Shown in pieces: positions 21,247 to 31,084 of a stretch of DNA of 64,000 nt (position 1 is its first letter; every line of letters begins with the position of its first letter). The position numbers and the translations under genes were made by a program. Below the pieces are notes generated by a model. It was not told the DNA's origin. It saw only the letters and a program-made list of their open reading frames with translations, and made no database searches. This stretch comes from Lucinisca nassula (lineage: Eukaryota; Mollusca; Bivalvia; Lucinida; Lucinidae): positions 123,690,045 to 123,754,044 of the forward strand of contig OY757024.1 of NCBI GenBank assembly GCA_963580285.1, read 5' to 3'.

Positions 21247-21361
21247 TAGCCTGATGCCCACCTCTCCACAGCCACTAGTAGAAGCAGAGAAGGGAAGTAA
21301 AACTTTTTTATAACCAAAATATCCCACTATCTATCAGAAGACTTTTTACAAGTACATAACA

Positions 21362-21571
21362 CAGTGAAATTCCGCTATTAAGACCACCTAAAATTAAGAC
21401 TGCGTTAAAAAACTTCTTAATAAGGGCACAGTTACTCTGTCTTCGTGTTTTCTGCACATAGTGTCCTCTGGTCAGGGACCACCTTTGGGACTGTTCAAAA
21501 GTGGTCTTTAAGACCACTTTTGAACAGTCCCAAAGGTGGTCTTAATATAGGAATTTTACTGTATGTGCAGA
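21362..21571 (+). mobile_element. Pogo/Tigger-like palindromic MITE, copy 2
   Basis: Ends CAGTGAAATTCCGCTATTAA and TAGGAATTTTACTG, followed by TA. The interior is a long near-perfect hairpin around GTGGTCTTTAAGACCAC with arms ACCTTTGGGACTGTTCAAAA. Confidence 0.8.
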
Positions 21572-21765
21572 TCTTGACTGTACTGTCCCAGGAAAAATTT
21601 ACAAAAATTTTCCACTTGTCCATATTGAAACAGAACAAGCAACCTAAGTTGGGCAATGCATTCCAGTCATGATATAGTTATGGAAAAAGTTAACGTTTTG
21701 CTGTGCAGAACATTTCTGCAAAGGTTCTTTCCAGTACAGATAGGTGGTCTACAAGGTGAGAATAT

Positions 21766-22024
21766 GTCAGCCTCGATAGCGCAGTGGTTAGCTCGTTCGA
21801 CTTATGATCGAGAGGTGGTGCGTTCGAATCCGGCCACCGGTATCGAGGTGTGTCCTTGGGCAAGACACGTAATGACACTGCCCCACTCCACCCAGCAGTG
21901 GTTTAAAAAAAGCCACTGCCTCTCATTCGCGTGTGCATGAAAACACCCAGAATGAGTGTTCGAGAGCGATTCAATAAGATTGAAGCTTTCATCGCAATCG
22001 AACTAAAATAAATTAGTATAAACT
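21766..22024 (+). mobile_element. tRNA-derived SINE with Meta-like domain
   Basis: The head has an A box (TAGCGCAGTGGTTAG) and B box (GTGCGTTCGAATCC), the internal RNA polymerase III promoter. The body has TGTCCTTGGGCAAGACAC, which I recall as the conserved part of the metazoan Meta-domain SINEs. The copy is bracketed by a perfect 13-base target-site duplication AAGGTGAGAATAT (21753-21765 and 22025-22037). Its ends are therefore exact and it is fairly young. Confidence 0.88.
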
Positions 22025-22194
22025 AAGGTGAGAATATCTTATAAAATAAAAGTATATCCAAATTATAATAGATTCAAAAACGCAATGCATGATAAAATAG
22101 CAACATAGAAAAATAGCATCCTGATACAATTCATTTTTTGCAATGTAAAGTGAGGTTGTCTGAGAATATGAAGGCCTAAAAAAATAGCTCATCA

Positions 22195-22456
22195 CGTGGA
22201 CAAGTCCTTGAAATAAAGACCCCCCTAAACCCCACTATATATAGAGAAAACTGGGGTTTACGGGGGTAAACATTATTTTTCTTATTTCTGCTCTAAGACA
22301 TAGGTTGTGGGTACTCGTTAGAACCGCCTCAGTGAGGCGGTTCTAACGAGCACCCACAACCAATGTTTTGAACATTTACAACAAAAATATCAAGGATTTT
22401 CATCAGAAAAATAGCTATTTTGGACATGTGAAAAATGCACTATGTTGCACGGGTGT
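22195..22456 (+). mobile_element. Palindromic MITE, copy 6
   Basis: Arm TAAACCCCACTATATATAGA with its hairpin partner; centre GAACCGCCTCAGTGAGGCGG; right end GGGTGTGTTATCGTAAT. Second-subfamily type. Confidence 0.85.
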
Positions 22457-22932
22457 GTTATCGTAATGTGTGTTTCTACTAACCCGACAACAGCTGTTTC
22501 AGACTCCCTGACCCTACTATTTTCATCAACAAAAGAACATAATAAAAATTAAAACACCGACCCTACCATTTTCAATTTCCGACCCTACCCAGGGTCGTCT
22601 TTGCATTTTCCCATCGTAGTTTCACATTTTAAGTACAGTTTTGTAGTTTTTGGCATTAAGTACCTTCCAAATTACAGAGCTACCTTTTGTGAGCATCTGA
22701 AAAATATTATGATATACAGTGCAAGTTTCAACATGACAATTTTATAAACCAAAAAACATGTACAAAAACAAAAACACATGAAAAATACAGGCCTGACCCT
22801 GTTTTTTTTATGGAGAAAAAATAAAATAATAAAAAAAATGTTTTTCCCACCTACCGACCAATTTTTTTTTCTGCATGTTAGTAGAACAATCTGACCTCAC
22901 AACTATGAGAATAATGTGGCTATCTGTTACAG
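22457..22932. other. No gene recognised
   Basis: AT-rich, with repeated GACCCTACCATTTTC-like phrases. No open frame of note. Confidence 0.5.
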
Positions 22933-23003
22933 GGATTTCTTACAAATCAGTGATAGCCACATGGACATCAGCACTGGAGATATTTTGTGCTTAGTAACTT
23001 CGG
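22933..23003 (+). CDS. Possible internal exon, unknown product
   Basis: Preceded by TATCTGTTACAG and followed by GTGAGTTT, both good splice sites. In one frame the 71 bases are open and read DFLQISDSHMDISTGD followed by ILCLVTS, a balanced composition unlike nearby AT-rich DNA; the other two frames hold stops. No family is recognised. A 10-base inverted repeat (GTGGCTATC/GATAGCCAC) overlaps it, which could instead mean a small mobile element. No companion exon was identified. Confidence 0.3.
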
Positions 23004-23204
23004 GTGAGTTTTAATTGTTTTGTGGAGAAATGAGAAAAAATCTGCATCATTTAAAATGTAAAGCGTATATAGAAAATTTACCAACAAAAAAAAAAGCTTT
23101 CAAAATATTTTAAAAAACTTAAAGCATGAAATTATGAAATTAACTTATATAAAGCACTAGTCATCATCGTTAGCAAATTATATTTCCAAAAATAAGAAAA
23201 TAAA

Positions 23205-25613
23205 CAAGAGGGCCATGATGGCCCTGGATCGCTCACCTGATCCATAGAGTAACAAGTGGGCCCCGGGGAGGGCCATTATTGACCCCAGGGTTATAATGTG
23301 CATAATGTTGAGGGAGGTCTAAAAAGGTGAAGCATCATACCAAACATCAAAGACAAGGGCATTGCAGTTTCAGAGAAGAAGATTTTTAAAGATGTCCATA
23401 TATAAGTCTTGTTAAACCAAAGGGTCTCAGGGCGGGGGCATTTTTGGCCCCAGGGCAATAATTTGAACAATCTTGATAGAGGTCCACTAGATGAAATTTC
23501 ACACCAAATATCAAAGACCAAGGCCTAGTGGTTTCACAGAAGAAGATTTTTAAAGATTTTCCCAAAATAAGTCTATGTAAAACCAAAGGGCCCCGGAGCG
23601 GGGGCATTTTTGGCCCCAGGGCTATAATTTTAACAATCTTGGTAGAGGTCCACAAGATGAAGCGTCACACCAAATATCAAAGACCTTGGGCTTGCGGTTT
23701 CAGAAGAAGATTTTTAAAGATTTTCCTTATATAGGCGTATGTAAAATCAAAGGGCCCCAGGGCGGCGGCATTTTTGGCCCCAGCACAATAATTTGAAAAA
23801 TCTCGGTAGGTCCACTAGATGAAGCTTCATACCAAATAGCAAAGACCTGGGCCTTGCGGTTTCAGAGAAGAAGATTTTTAAAGATTTTCCCTATATAAGC
23901 CAATGTAAAACCAAAGGGCCCCGGGGCGGGGGCATTTTTGGCCCAATCACTATAATTTGAATGATCTCGGTAGGGGTCCACTAGATGAAGCTTCATACCA
24001 AATAGCAAAGACCTGGGCCTTGTGGTTTCAGAGAAGAAGATTTTTAAAGATTTTCCTAATATAAGCCCATGTAAAACCAAAGGGCCATGAAGTGGGGGCA
24101 TTTTTGGCCCCAGCACTATAATTGGAACAATCTTGGTAGGGGTCCACTAGATGAAGCTTCATACCAAATATCAAAGACCTGGGCCTTGTGGTTTCAGAGA
24201 AGAAGATTTTTAAAGATTTTCCTTATATAAGCTAATGTCAAACCAAAGGGCCCCGTGGCAGGGGCATTTTTTGTCCAAGCACTAAAATTTGAACAATCTT
24301 GTTAGGGGTCCACTAGATGAAGCTTCATATCAAATATCAAAGTCCTGGGCCTTGTGGTTCCAGAGAAGAAAATTTTTAAAGATTTTCCCTATATAAGCCT
24401 ATGAAAAACCAAAGGGCCCCGGGGCAGGGGCATTTTTGGCCCCAGCACTATAATTTGAACACTCTTGGTAGGGGTCCACTAGATGAAGCTTCATACCAAA
24501 TATCAAAGACCTGGGCCTTGTGGTTTCAGAGAAGAAGATTTTTAAAGATTTTCCCTATATAAGCCTATGTAAAACCAAAGGGCCCCGTGGCAGGGGCATT
24601 TTTTGTCCCAGCACTATAATTTGAACAATCTTGGTAGGGGTCCACTAGATGAAGCTTCATACCAAATATCAAAGTCCTGGGCTTTGTGGTTTCAGAGAAG
24701 AAGATTTTTAAAGATTTTCCCTATATAAGCCTATGTAAAACCAAAGGGCCCCGGGGCGGGGGCATTTTTCGCCCCAGCACTATAATTTGAACAATCTTGG
24801 TAGGGGTCCACTAGATGAAGCTTCATACCAAATATCAAAGACCTGGGCCTTGTGGTTTCAGAGGAGAAGATTTTTAAAGATTTTCCCTATATAAGCCAAT
24901 GTGAAACCAAAGGGCCCCGTGGTGGGGGCATGTTTTGTCCCAGCACTAAAATTTGAACAATCTTGATAGGGGTCCACTAGATGAAGCTTCATACCAAATA
25001 TCAAAGTCCTGGGCCTTGTGGTTTCAGAGAAGAAGATTTTCCCTATATAAGCCTATGTAAAACCAAAGGGCCCCGGGGCGGGGGCATTTTTGGCCCCAGC
25101 ACTATAATTTGAACAATCTTGGTAGGGGTCCACTAGATGAAGCTTCATACCAAATATCAAAGACCTGGGCCTTGTGGTTTCAGAGAAGAAGATTTTTTAA
25201 AGATTTTCCCTATATAAGCCTATGTAAAACCAAAGGGCCCCAGGGCGGGGGCATTTTTGGCCCCAGCACTATAATTTGAACAATCTTGGTAGGGGTCCAC
25301 TAGATGAAGCTTCATACCAAATATCAAAAACCTGGGCCTTGTGGTTTCAGAGAAGAAGATTTTTTAAGTTTTTGGTGAAAAAAATCTATTTTTGGCTCCT
25401 GTGACCTAGATGTGCAACGGACCGGAACCATTTGAATAACTTTGAAAGGGGACCACCTAAGGATCATTCCTGTGAAGTTTGGTCACAATCGGATCAGTGG
25501 TTTAGGAGGAGATGTTGTTTAAAGAAATTGTTTACGCACGGACGCACGCACGCACGGACGACGGACAAAAAGTGATCCCAAAAGCTCACCTCGTCACTAC
25601 GTGACGGTGAGCT
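23205..25613 (+). mobile_element. Tandem-cored repeat element 5 (~160-bp core)
   Basis: Starts CAAGAGGGCCATGATGGCCC, then GGATCGCTCACCTGATCCAT. It ends with a hairpin (CGTCAC, loop TAC, GTGACG), then GTGAGCT before A-rich flank. The core is about 13 units of 160-166 bp marked by GGTCCACTAGATGAAGCTTC, CAGAGAAGAAGATTTTTAAA and GGGGGCATTTTTGGCCCCAG. A linker with GGACCGGAACCATTTGAA and an ACGGACGCACG stretch lies before the 3' hairpin. Confidence 0.85.
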
Positions 25614-25639
25614 AAAAACAAAAAGAAAAACATGTTAAG

Positions 25640-25898
25640 AAGTCTGTAATGGACACCCCTCTAAATGGTTTACAGTGGTAAACAAAACATTAATTTTTTT
25701 TATTTCTGCTCCAATATATAGGTTGCAGGTACTCGTTAGAACCGCCTCACTAAGGCGGTTCTAACAAGCACCCACAACCTATGTTTGAATTATAAATAAG
25801 AAAAATACCGGTATCACAAATTTTCATCAGGAAAGTAACCATTTTGGAAATATAAATAAAATAATACTGTGTCACATGGGAGTGTAATTGTCATGGAA
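25640..25898 (+). mobile_element. Palindromic MITE, copy 7
   Basis: Centre GAACCGCCTCACTAAGGCGG; right arm ends near GGAGTGTAATTGTCATGG, a diverged terminus. Confidence 0.75.
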
Positions 25899-26143
25899 TA
25901 TAAAGCTTGACACTGCGTGTAAATCCGTTGCTCAGCAGTCGATTCACATGAAACGTCAAGTCCGACTTTCTCTGAAAAGCAATTTAAAAATTTAGAAAGG
26001 CATCTATTTGGTACTTTTGAGAATTAACAAAAGTTATCACAGGACAGTGCATCTCCTGTTTCATGCCTGTTTACGTCTAACCAAAGGGGCTGACAGGGTG
26101 GGGTAGGGGACTTGTGTAATGAAGTAGAAGTTTACCCTTTTAA

Positions 26144-26357
26144 CCCATTTAGTACCTGAAAACCTAGAACGAGTACTATGGCAAACAGTGCAGGTCCAGA
26201 ACAGACACCGCAAAAGGCGGCATCTGATCAGGGCCTACACTGTTTGCAAAAAGTTCAGCCATTTTCCTAATCAAGTTTGAAAAAAACACAACCTGACACC
26301 CCTGAAATGGATTCATGCTATATATAAGGAGGAAGATTCCATTTGGTACAAAACGGG
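26144..26357 (+). mobile_element. TTAA-flanked MITE (piggyBac-like), with hairpin
   Basis: TTAA at 26140-26143 and 26358-26361. Ends CCCATTTAGTACC and GGTACAAAACGGG are inverted. CCC ends next to TTAA fit piggyBac-type elements. The interior has the common GCAAACAGTGCAGG...CCTACACTGTTTGC hairpin. Confidence 0.75.
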
Positions 26358-26500
26358 TTAATATGAGCAAAATCTGGCTAGTGGTTGCAGTGTAGTAAAC
26401 CTTTAAAATGAGTTTGACTATGATGCTGATGCCGACACTGAGGTGATAACTACAACTCTTCTGTACTTTTTTACAAACAAGTTAAAAAGTAAAACATTAA

Positions 26501-26695
26501 CCTTATCTTGCTGAATATTCATTTAAGCCACACCCATTTCTGTCTATCAACCAATCAAATTACTTGATGTAATTTATTGCTACAAAGGCATAAACTTAAT
26601 GTCAAACAGTGTAGATCCTTCAGAAGCCATCTGATCTGGATGTACACTGTTTGCAAATTTTAAGATAGGGGTTGTCGTGAACAGCAAGATAAGGG
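26501..26695 (-). mobile_element. TTAA-flanked MITE, second subfamily
   Basis: Starts TTAA then CCTTATCTTGCTGAATATTC and ends CAGCAAGATAAGGG then CTAA (mutated TTAA). It is the inverted relative of 42862-43066. Confidence 0.75.
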
Positions 26696-26699
26696 CTAA

Positions 26700-27099
26700 G
26701 AACTTAAAACAGAAAATTAAGGTACAATTAAAGCATTAAAATAAAAACAATACCACATTTTGGAGAATAAAGCCTGATAAAGGGTACAGTAAACGTCATA
26801 CAAGTTTTTCAAAGTGCCATAACTCTGAGAGTATTGTAGCTAGAGTTAAGTAACTTGCCATGAAATTGTGTAAAGATATTGTGACCTTATATTCAAAGTT
26901 TGAAGTTTATGTGTTTGATGATTTGTAAGTTATTAAGAAAATACATGAAAAATATGGACAGACAGGGTAATTGCCATAGGGCACCCTAAAAATTTGCAGG
27001 GCCCTAAAAAGGGGAATGGATACACCCACCATTATTTCATGATTTAAATACAGATTAAGGGTACGATCTGTACTGGTCTATAGGGTTGAAATGGTTATG
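26700..27099. other. No gene recognised
   Basis: Holds a phrase AACTCTGAGAGTATTGTAGC...TTCAAAGTTTGAAG of the kind seen in degenerate dispersed repeats. No coding signal. Confidence 0.5.
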
Positions 27100-27310
27100 A
27101 ACTGTATGATAACCTACCCATGTGGCATAATACATTCTTTCAAATCTCCGAAATTGTTATTTATTCCATTAAAATTTGTGATATTTTTCTACAACACATA
27201 AGTTGTGGGTGCTTGTTAGAACCGTCTCATTGAGCCTGTTCTAACGAGTTCCCACAACCTATATCTTGGATCAGAATTTAGAAAAAATATTCTTGCACAC
27301 CACACAAGGA
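27100..27310 (-). mobile_element. Palindromic MITE, copy 8 (diverged)
   Basis: Centre GAACCGTCTCATTGAGCCTG and arms GGGTGCTTGTTA/TAACGAGTTCCCACAA. The edges are poorly defined. Confidence 0.65.
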
Positions 27311-27439
27311 AATCCCTGATTTTACCCTGGGATAGAAATTTATGTTCTGACCCTGGTGTTCCGACCCCAAATCGAATATAATCGGGTGTTTGATAAATGC
27401 ACTGGTTGATTACTACCTCATGCGCAGCGTCGTCATGCG

Positions 27440-27447
27440 TGACGTCA
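27440..27447 (+). promoter_or_regulatory. CRE/ATF palindrome
   Basis: A perfect TGACGTCA within GCGTGACGTCACTAA, 28 bases before a candidate start codon. CpG-rich surroundings (GCGCAGCGTCGTCATGCGTGA) contrast with the AT-rich window. Confidence 0.45.
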
Positions 27448-27475
27448 CTAAACATTCCTGTTGTGTCATCACAAA

Positions 27476-27535
27476 ATGGCGGACGTCGGTAACCGAAGTG
27501 ACAGCAGCATTAAAAATTCGCAACAGAAATGGAAG
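27476..27535 (+). CDS. Candidate first coding exon, unknown product
   Basis: ATG in strong context (ACAAAATGGCGG) opens 20 codons, MADVGNRSDSSIKNSQQKWK, ending exactly at a donor site AAG/GTATGC in phase 0. A CRE lies just upstream and local CpG content is high, as at a promoter. The peptide is hydrophilic and has no family that I recognise. No second exon was found to the right; the next 110 bases are a palindromic MITE. The case rests on composition and signals only. Confidence 0.4.
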
Positions 27536-27555
27536 GTATGCAAGGAAAAGAATCC

Positions 27556-27690
27556 AATATGGGTGTGAGGGGTGGGCAGAAAAATCCGTCCCTCTGGTTC
27601 AATGTCCGGCATCACTTGGCAAGCCTCTTGATGCCGGACAGTGTCCCTCGGGACGGATTTTTCAATCCACCCCTCAAACCCATGTAAGAT
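27556..27690 (+). mobile_element. Palindromic MITE-like hairpin
   Basis: Nested inverted blocks: GAGGGGTGG/CCACCCCTC, AAAAATCCGTCCC/GGGACGGATTTTT and GTCCGGCATCA/TTGATGCCGGAC around a loop near 27620. No coding capacity. Confidence 0.75.
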
Positions 27691-27824
27691 ACTTATAATA
27701 TCAACTACCGCTGTAAACCCCAGTCTTCTGTATATAAAGTAGGGTTTTACAGGGATGTGCATCAGGTGGATTTGTTTACATGATGTAGGGGAGCTCCATT
27801 ACCTATTTTTTAATCCATTGCCTG

Positions 27825-28021
27825 CCAGAAACATGCACCTAAAGGGATACCTTGGCAAACAGTGCAGGACATCTGATCAGGGCCTGCACTATTTGCCAAC
27901 AGAATTTTCAATCAAAAAGAGAATAAAAACAAAAAAATAAATAGGCCTGACACCTCTTATATGGCAAATGAACTTGTCCAACATATAGCACTGGAAGAGT
28001 CCACTAGTATACAATGGGTTA
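27825..28021 (+). mobile_element. TTAA-type MITE, diverged
   Basis: Begins TTTAATCCATTGCC and ends ATACAATGGGTTAA. Inside is GGCAAACAGTGCAGGACATC...GGCCTGCACTATTTGCC, the same hairpin as 26144. Confidence 0.6.
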
Positions 28022-28034
28022 ATACAAAGGCTGC

Positions 28035-28270
28035 GTCTCCTGACAACCGGTTGTCAGGAGCATTTTTGCTATGTAAAATGCTCCTGACAACCGGTTGTCA
28101 GGAGCATTTTGCTATCCAAAATGCTCCTGACAACCAGCAATATTTTTCCAATAAAAACCTTCTATATTAGCATTATTTTGGTTACTTAACACAGTATTTT
28201 TAGTTTCTTGATACATGTTTAATATTTTTTTGTGTTCTATGGTATTTTAACATAACTACTGAATTGAAAA
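28035..28270 (+). repeat. Left inverted arm of the 28035-33251 element
   Basis: Contains full palindromes of 22 bases at about 28037-28058 and 28080-28101, each centred on CCGG. Confidence 0.75.
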
Positions 28271-28399
28271 TGAAAGAGAAAAAAAAACATATGGTACTTG
28301 CAGAATTTAATGTTTTATTTAATACTGAAAATAAAAACCAGCTAAATATAGGGTCAATTTCACTTGAGTGCTATGGAAAAAACATGTCATAAATTCCCT

Positions 28400-29600
28400 T
28401 TTAGAGAATATATATGGTTAAGGGGTGGGGATCTGAACGGTTTCTGAGATATATTGCTTTTAATGAAGTTAAGGGGTGGGGCATGGCCCCTGGCACCCCC
28501 AGGGCGACATGCTGATGTCAGTGATTGGCTCTTAAAATTAACAACAAGAATATATATTGTTTAGGGTCGGGGCTCTAAACAGTTTCTCAGGTATATGGTC
28601 TTTGGTGAAGTTGAGGGGTGCAGCATGGCCAGGGCACGCCCTGGATGACCCCTAGGTTGATGTTACTGAATGTGTCTTATCATAAAGAACAAGAATAAAT
28701 TTGGTTATGGGGGTGGGGTTTTGTAAGGTTTCTAGTTTGTTTGATTTGAGGTTTAACGTCCCCATCAACACTGCAAAGGTCATTTTGGAGACGTTGCTTC
28801 CAATTTTGTGGGACTTTTACCAGACACTGAGATGAAATGACTTCTCAAGCCCTGTCACCCAATGAAACCAATAGGGTTTATCAGCCTGGACGGTCCGCCT
28901 CGCACCGCTGTTCCTGGACAGGCTTAGGTCCTCTAAGGGGTTTACCAGTACTAGTGTGCAGGCCCGAATCAGCAGTGCGCGGAAGCATCATATAGCCCAT
29001 ACATTTCTTCAAGCCCCTATGGGCGGGGGCCCGTAAGGTTTCTGGAATATTGGGCCTTTTATGAAGTGGAGTGGGGTAGGCATATGGCCCCGGCACATCC
29101 TGGGGGACCCCGAGGTTGGTGCTACTGAATGCCACTTATCATAAGGGACAAGAATATATATGGTTTAGGGGTGGGGATCTGTAAGGTTTCTGGGATATTC
29201 AGCCTTTTAAGAAGTGGATGGGGTGGTGGCATGGCCCAGGCACATCCCGGGGGTCCCCCAGGTTGATGTCACTGAGTGCTGGACCCCCAGGTTGGTGTCA
29301 CTGACTTCTTCTTATTATCAATATATATGGTTAAGGGGTGGGAATCTGAATGGTTTCTGAGATAAATGGCATTTTATGAAGTGGAGGGGGTGAGACATGG
29401 CCCCGGCACAACCTTGGGGACGCCCAAGTTGATATTAAAGCATATGGCTGAGAGAAGTTTATTCAAGGGAAATTTCTATGAAAGTTTGGCAGAATATCAG
29501 CAAAGGTTTGACAGTAAATGTCATTTTTCAATTTTCCTGGAAAATCTAAGTTGCCATAGCAACCATCTAAATGGCTGAATTTCATAAAAAAAAAACAAAA
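28400..29600 (+). repeat. Tandem repeats of ~145-170 bp (GGGGTGGGGATCTG family)
   Basis: Units carry ATATATATGGTTTAGGGGTG, CATGGCCCCGGCACA and CACTTATCATAAGGGACAAG. A SINE-like copy interrupts one unit at 28734. Related sequence (GCCATAGCAACCAT) continues at 29560 and 29890 up to element 6. Confidence 0.75.
28734..29032 (-). mobile_element. SINE-like repeat (family A) with clear target duplication
   Basis: GTAAGGTTTCT at 28723-28733 is repeated at 29033-29043, and the uninterrupted sequence (GTAAGGTTTCTGGGATAT) exists in a neighbouring unit near 29190. This fixes the ends of the family: GGGCCCCCGCCCATAGGGGC head and AATCAAACAAACT tail in sense. Confidence 0.88.
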
Positions 29601-29921
29601 AAAAAAAACTGTAAAGGCAAATATTTTCATAAAGTCTCTGCCTCCTAGAGTTTAAGGTTTTTGAGGAGATGATTTTTTAAGTATTTTTTTTTTCTATTTT
29701 TTTTCATCAACCAATAAAAATGAGCAGAAGGCCTAAAATCATTGTCATGCCCTGTTTATAGGGTAGTAGATAGATCAGATAGTAGATTGCCTAAGGAATA
29801 TTTTTATGAAAGTATTGTCAAAATGTCTGCAGAGGCTTGGCAGAAATGCCATTTTCAATTTTCCCCAATATAAGTCTATAAGCTGCCATAGCAACCATAC
29901 TAATGAGCCGATTTTCATAAA

Positions 29922-30977
29922 CAGGAGAGCCATGATGGCCCTGGATCGCTCACCTAATCCATAGGGTAACAAGTGGGTCCGGGGGAGGGTCGTTCTTGTC
30001 CCCATGGCTATAATGTGCATAATGTTGAGGGAAGTCTAAAAAGGTGAAGCTTCATACAATCTTGGTACTTGGTAAAGGTCCACTAGATGAAGTGCTTCAT
30101 ACCAAATATCAACAAAGGCTAAAATTTGAACAATCTTGGTAAAGGTCTACTAGATGAAGCTACACACCAAATATCTAAGACCTTGGGGGTTGCAGTTTCA
30201 GAGATTTTTTTTAAAGACATTCCCTACATAAGCCTATGTAAAACCAAATGGCCCTGAGGCAGGGGCATTTTTGGTCCCAGGGTTTTAATTTAAACAATCT
30301 TGATAGAGGTCCACTAGATGAAGCTTCACACCAAATATCAAAGACCTGGGCCTTGTGGTTTCAGAGAAGAAGATTTTCAAAGATTATCTCTATATAAGTC
30401 TTTGTAAAACCAAAAGGTCCCGGGACAATCTTGGTAGAGGTTCATTAGATGAAGCTCCATATATCAAGACATTGGCCTAGCAATTAATGAGGGAAGAAGG
30501 TTTTTAAAGATGTCCCTATATAACTCAATATAAAACCAAAGGGTCTCGGGGCGGGGGCATTTTTGGTCTCAGGGCTATAATTTGAACAATCTTGATATAG
30601 GTCCACTTAATGAAATTTCACATCAAATATCAAAGACCTAGGCCTTGTGGTTTCAGAGAAGATTTTTCAAGATTTTCCCTATATATATACAAGTCTGTGT
30701 AAAACCAAAGGGCCCCGGAGCGGGGGCTTTTTTGGCCCCAGGGCTATAATTTGAACAACCTTGGTAAAGGTCCACAAGATGAAGTTTCATACCAAATATC
30801 AAAGACCTGGGCCTTGCGGTTTCAGATAAGAAGATTTTTAAAGATTTTCCCTATATAAGCCCATGCAAAACCAAAGGACCCCAGGGCAGATGCATTTTTG
30901 ACCCCAGCACTATAATTTGAACATTATTGGGTCCACTAGTTGAAGCTTCATACCAAATATCAAAGACCTGGTGACCT
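29922..30977 (+). mobile_element. Tandem-cored repeat element 6 (3' part deleted)
   Basis: Starts CAGGAGAGCCATGATGGCCC and ends in the core fused to GGTGACCTAAAA. The 3' linker and hairpin are missing; only the terminal octamer (one change) remains. Confidence 0.75.
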
Positions 30978-30984
30978 AAAAAAT

Positions 30985-31084
30985 CAGAAAAAAAATACAT
31001 GAATTAACTTCAATTAAGTTCATTTGAATACTAAAAAAATGACAAAAAAGCATTTAGCATGTATCAAGAACCATGAAATACTAA
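30985..31084 (-). repeat. Right inverted arm, inner piece
   Basis: Aligns with the reverse complement of about 28170-28270 (CATGTATCAAGAA, TTCAATTAAGT). It stops at the start of element 7. Confidence 0.6.

Noticed and set aside
21778..21835. Functional tRNA gene
   Set aside because: A and B boxes are present but the acceptor stem does not close, and a SINE body with target duplication follows. The same holds for 15202, 55962 and 57828.
23291..25613. Many short frames (for example SLIFGMKLHLVDPYQD) in tandem cores
   Set aside because: The same peptides recur in each 160-bp unit in all such elements, and units contain stops. Repeat translation.
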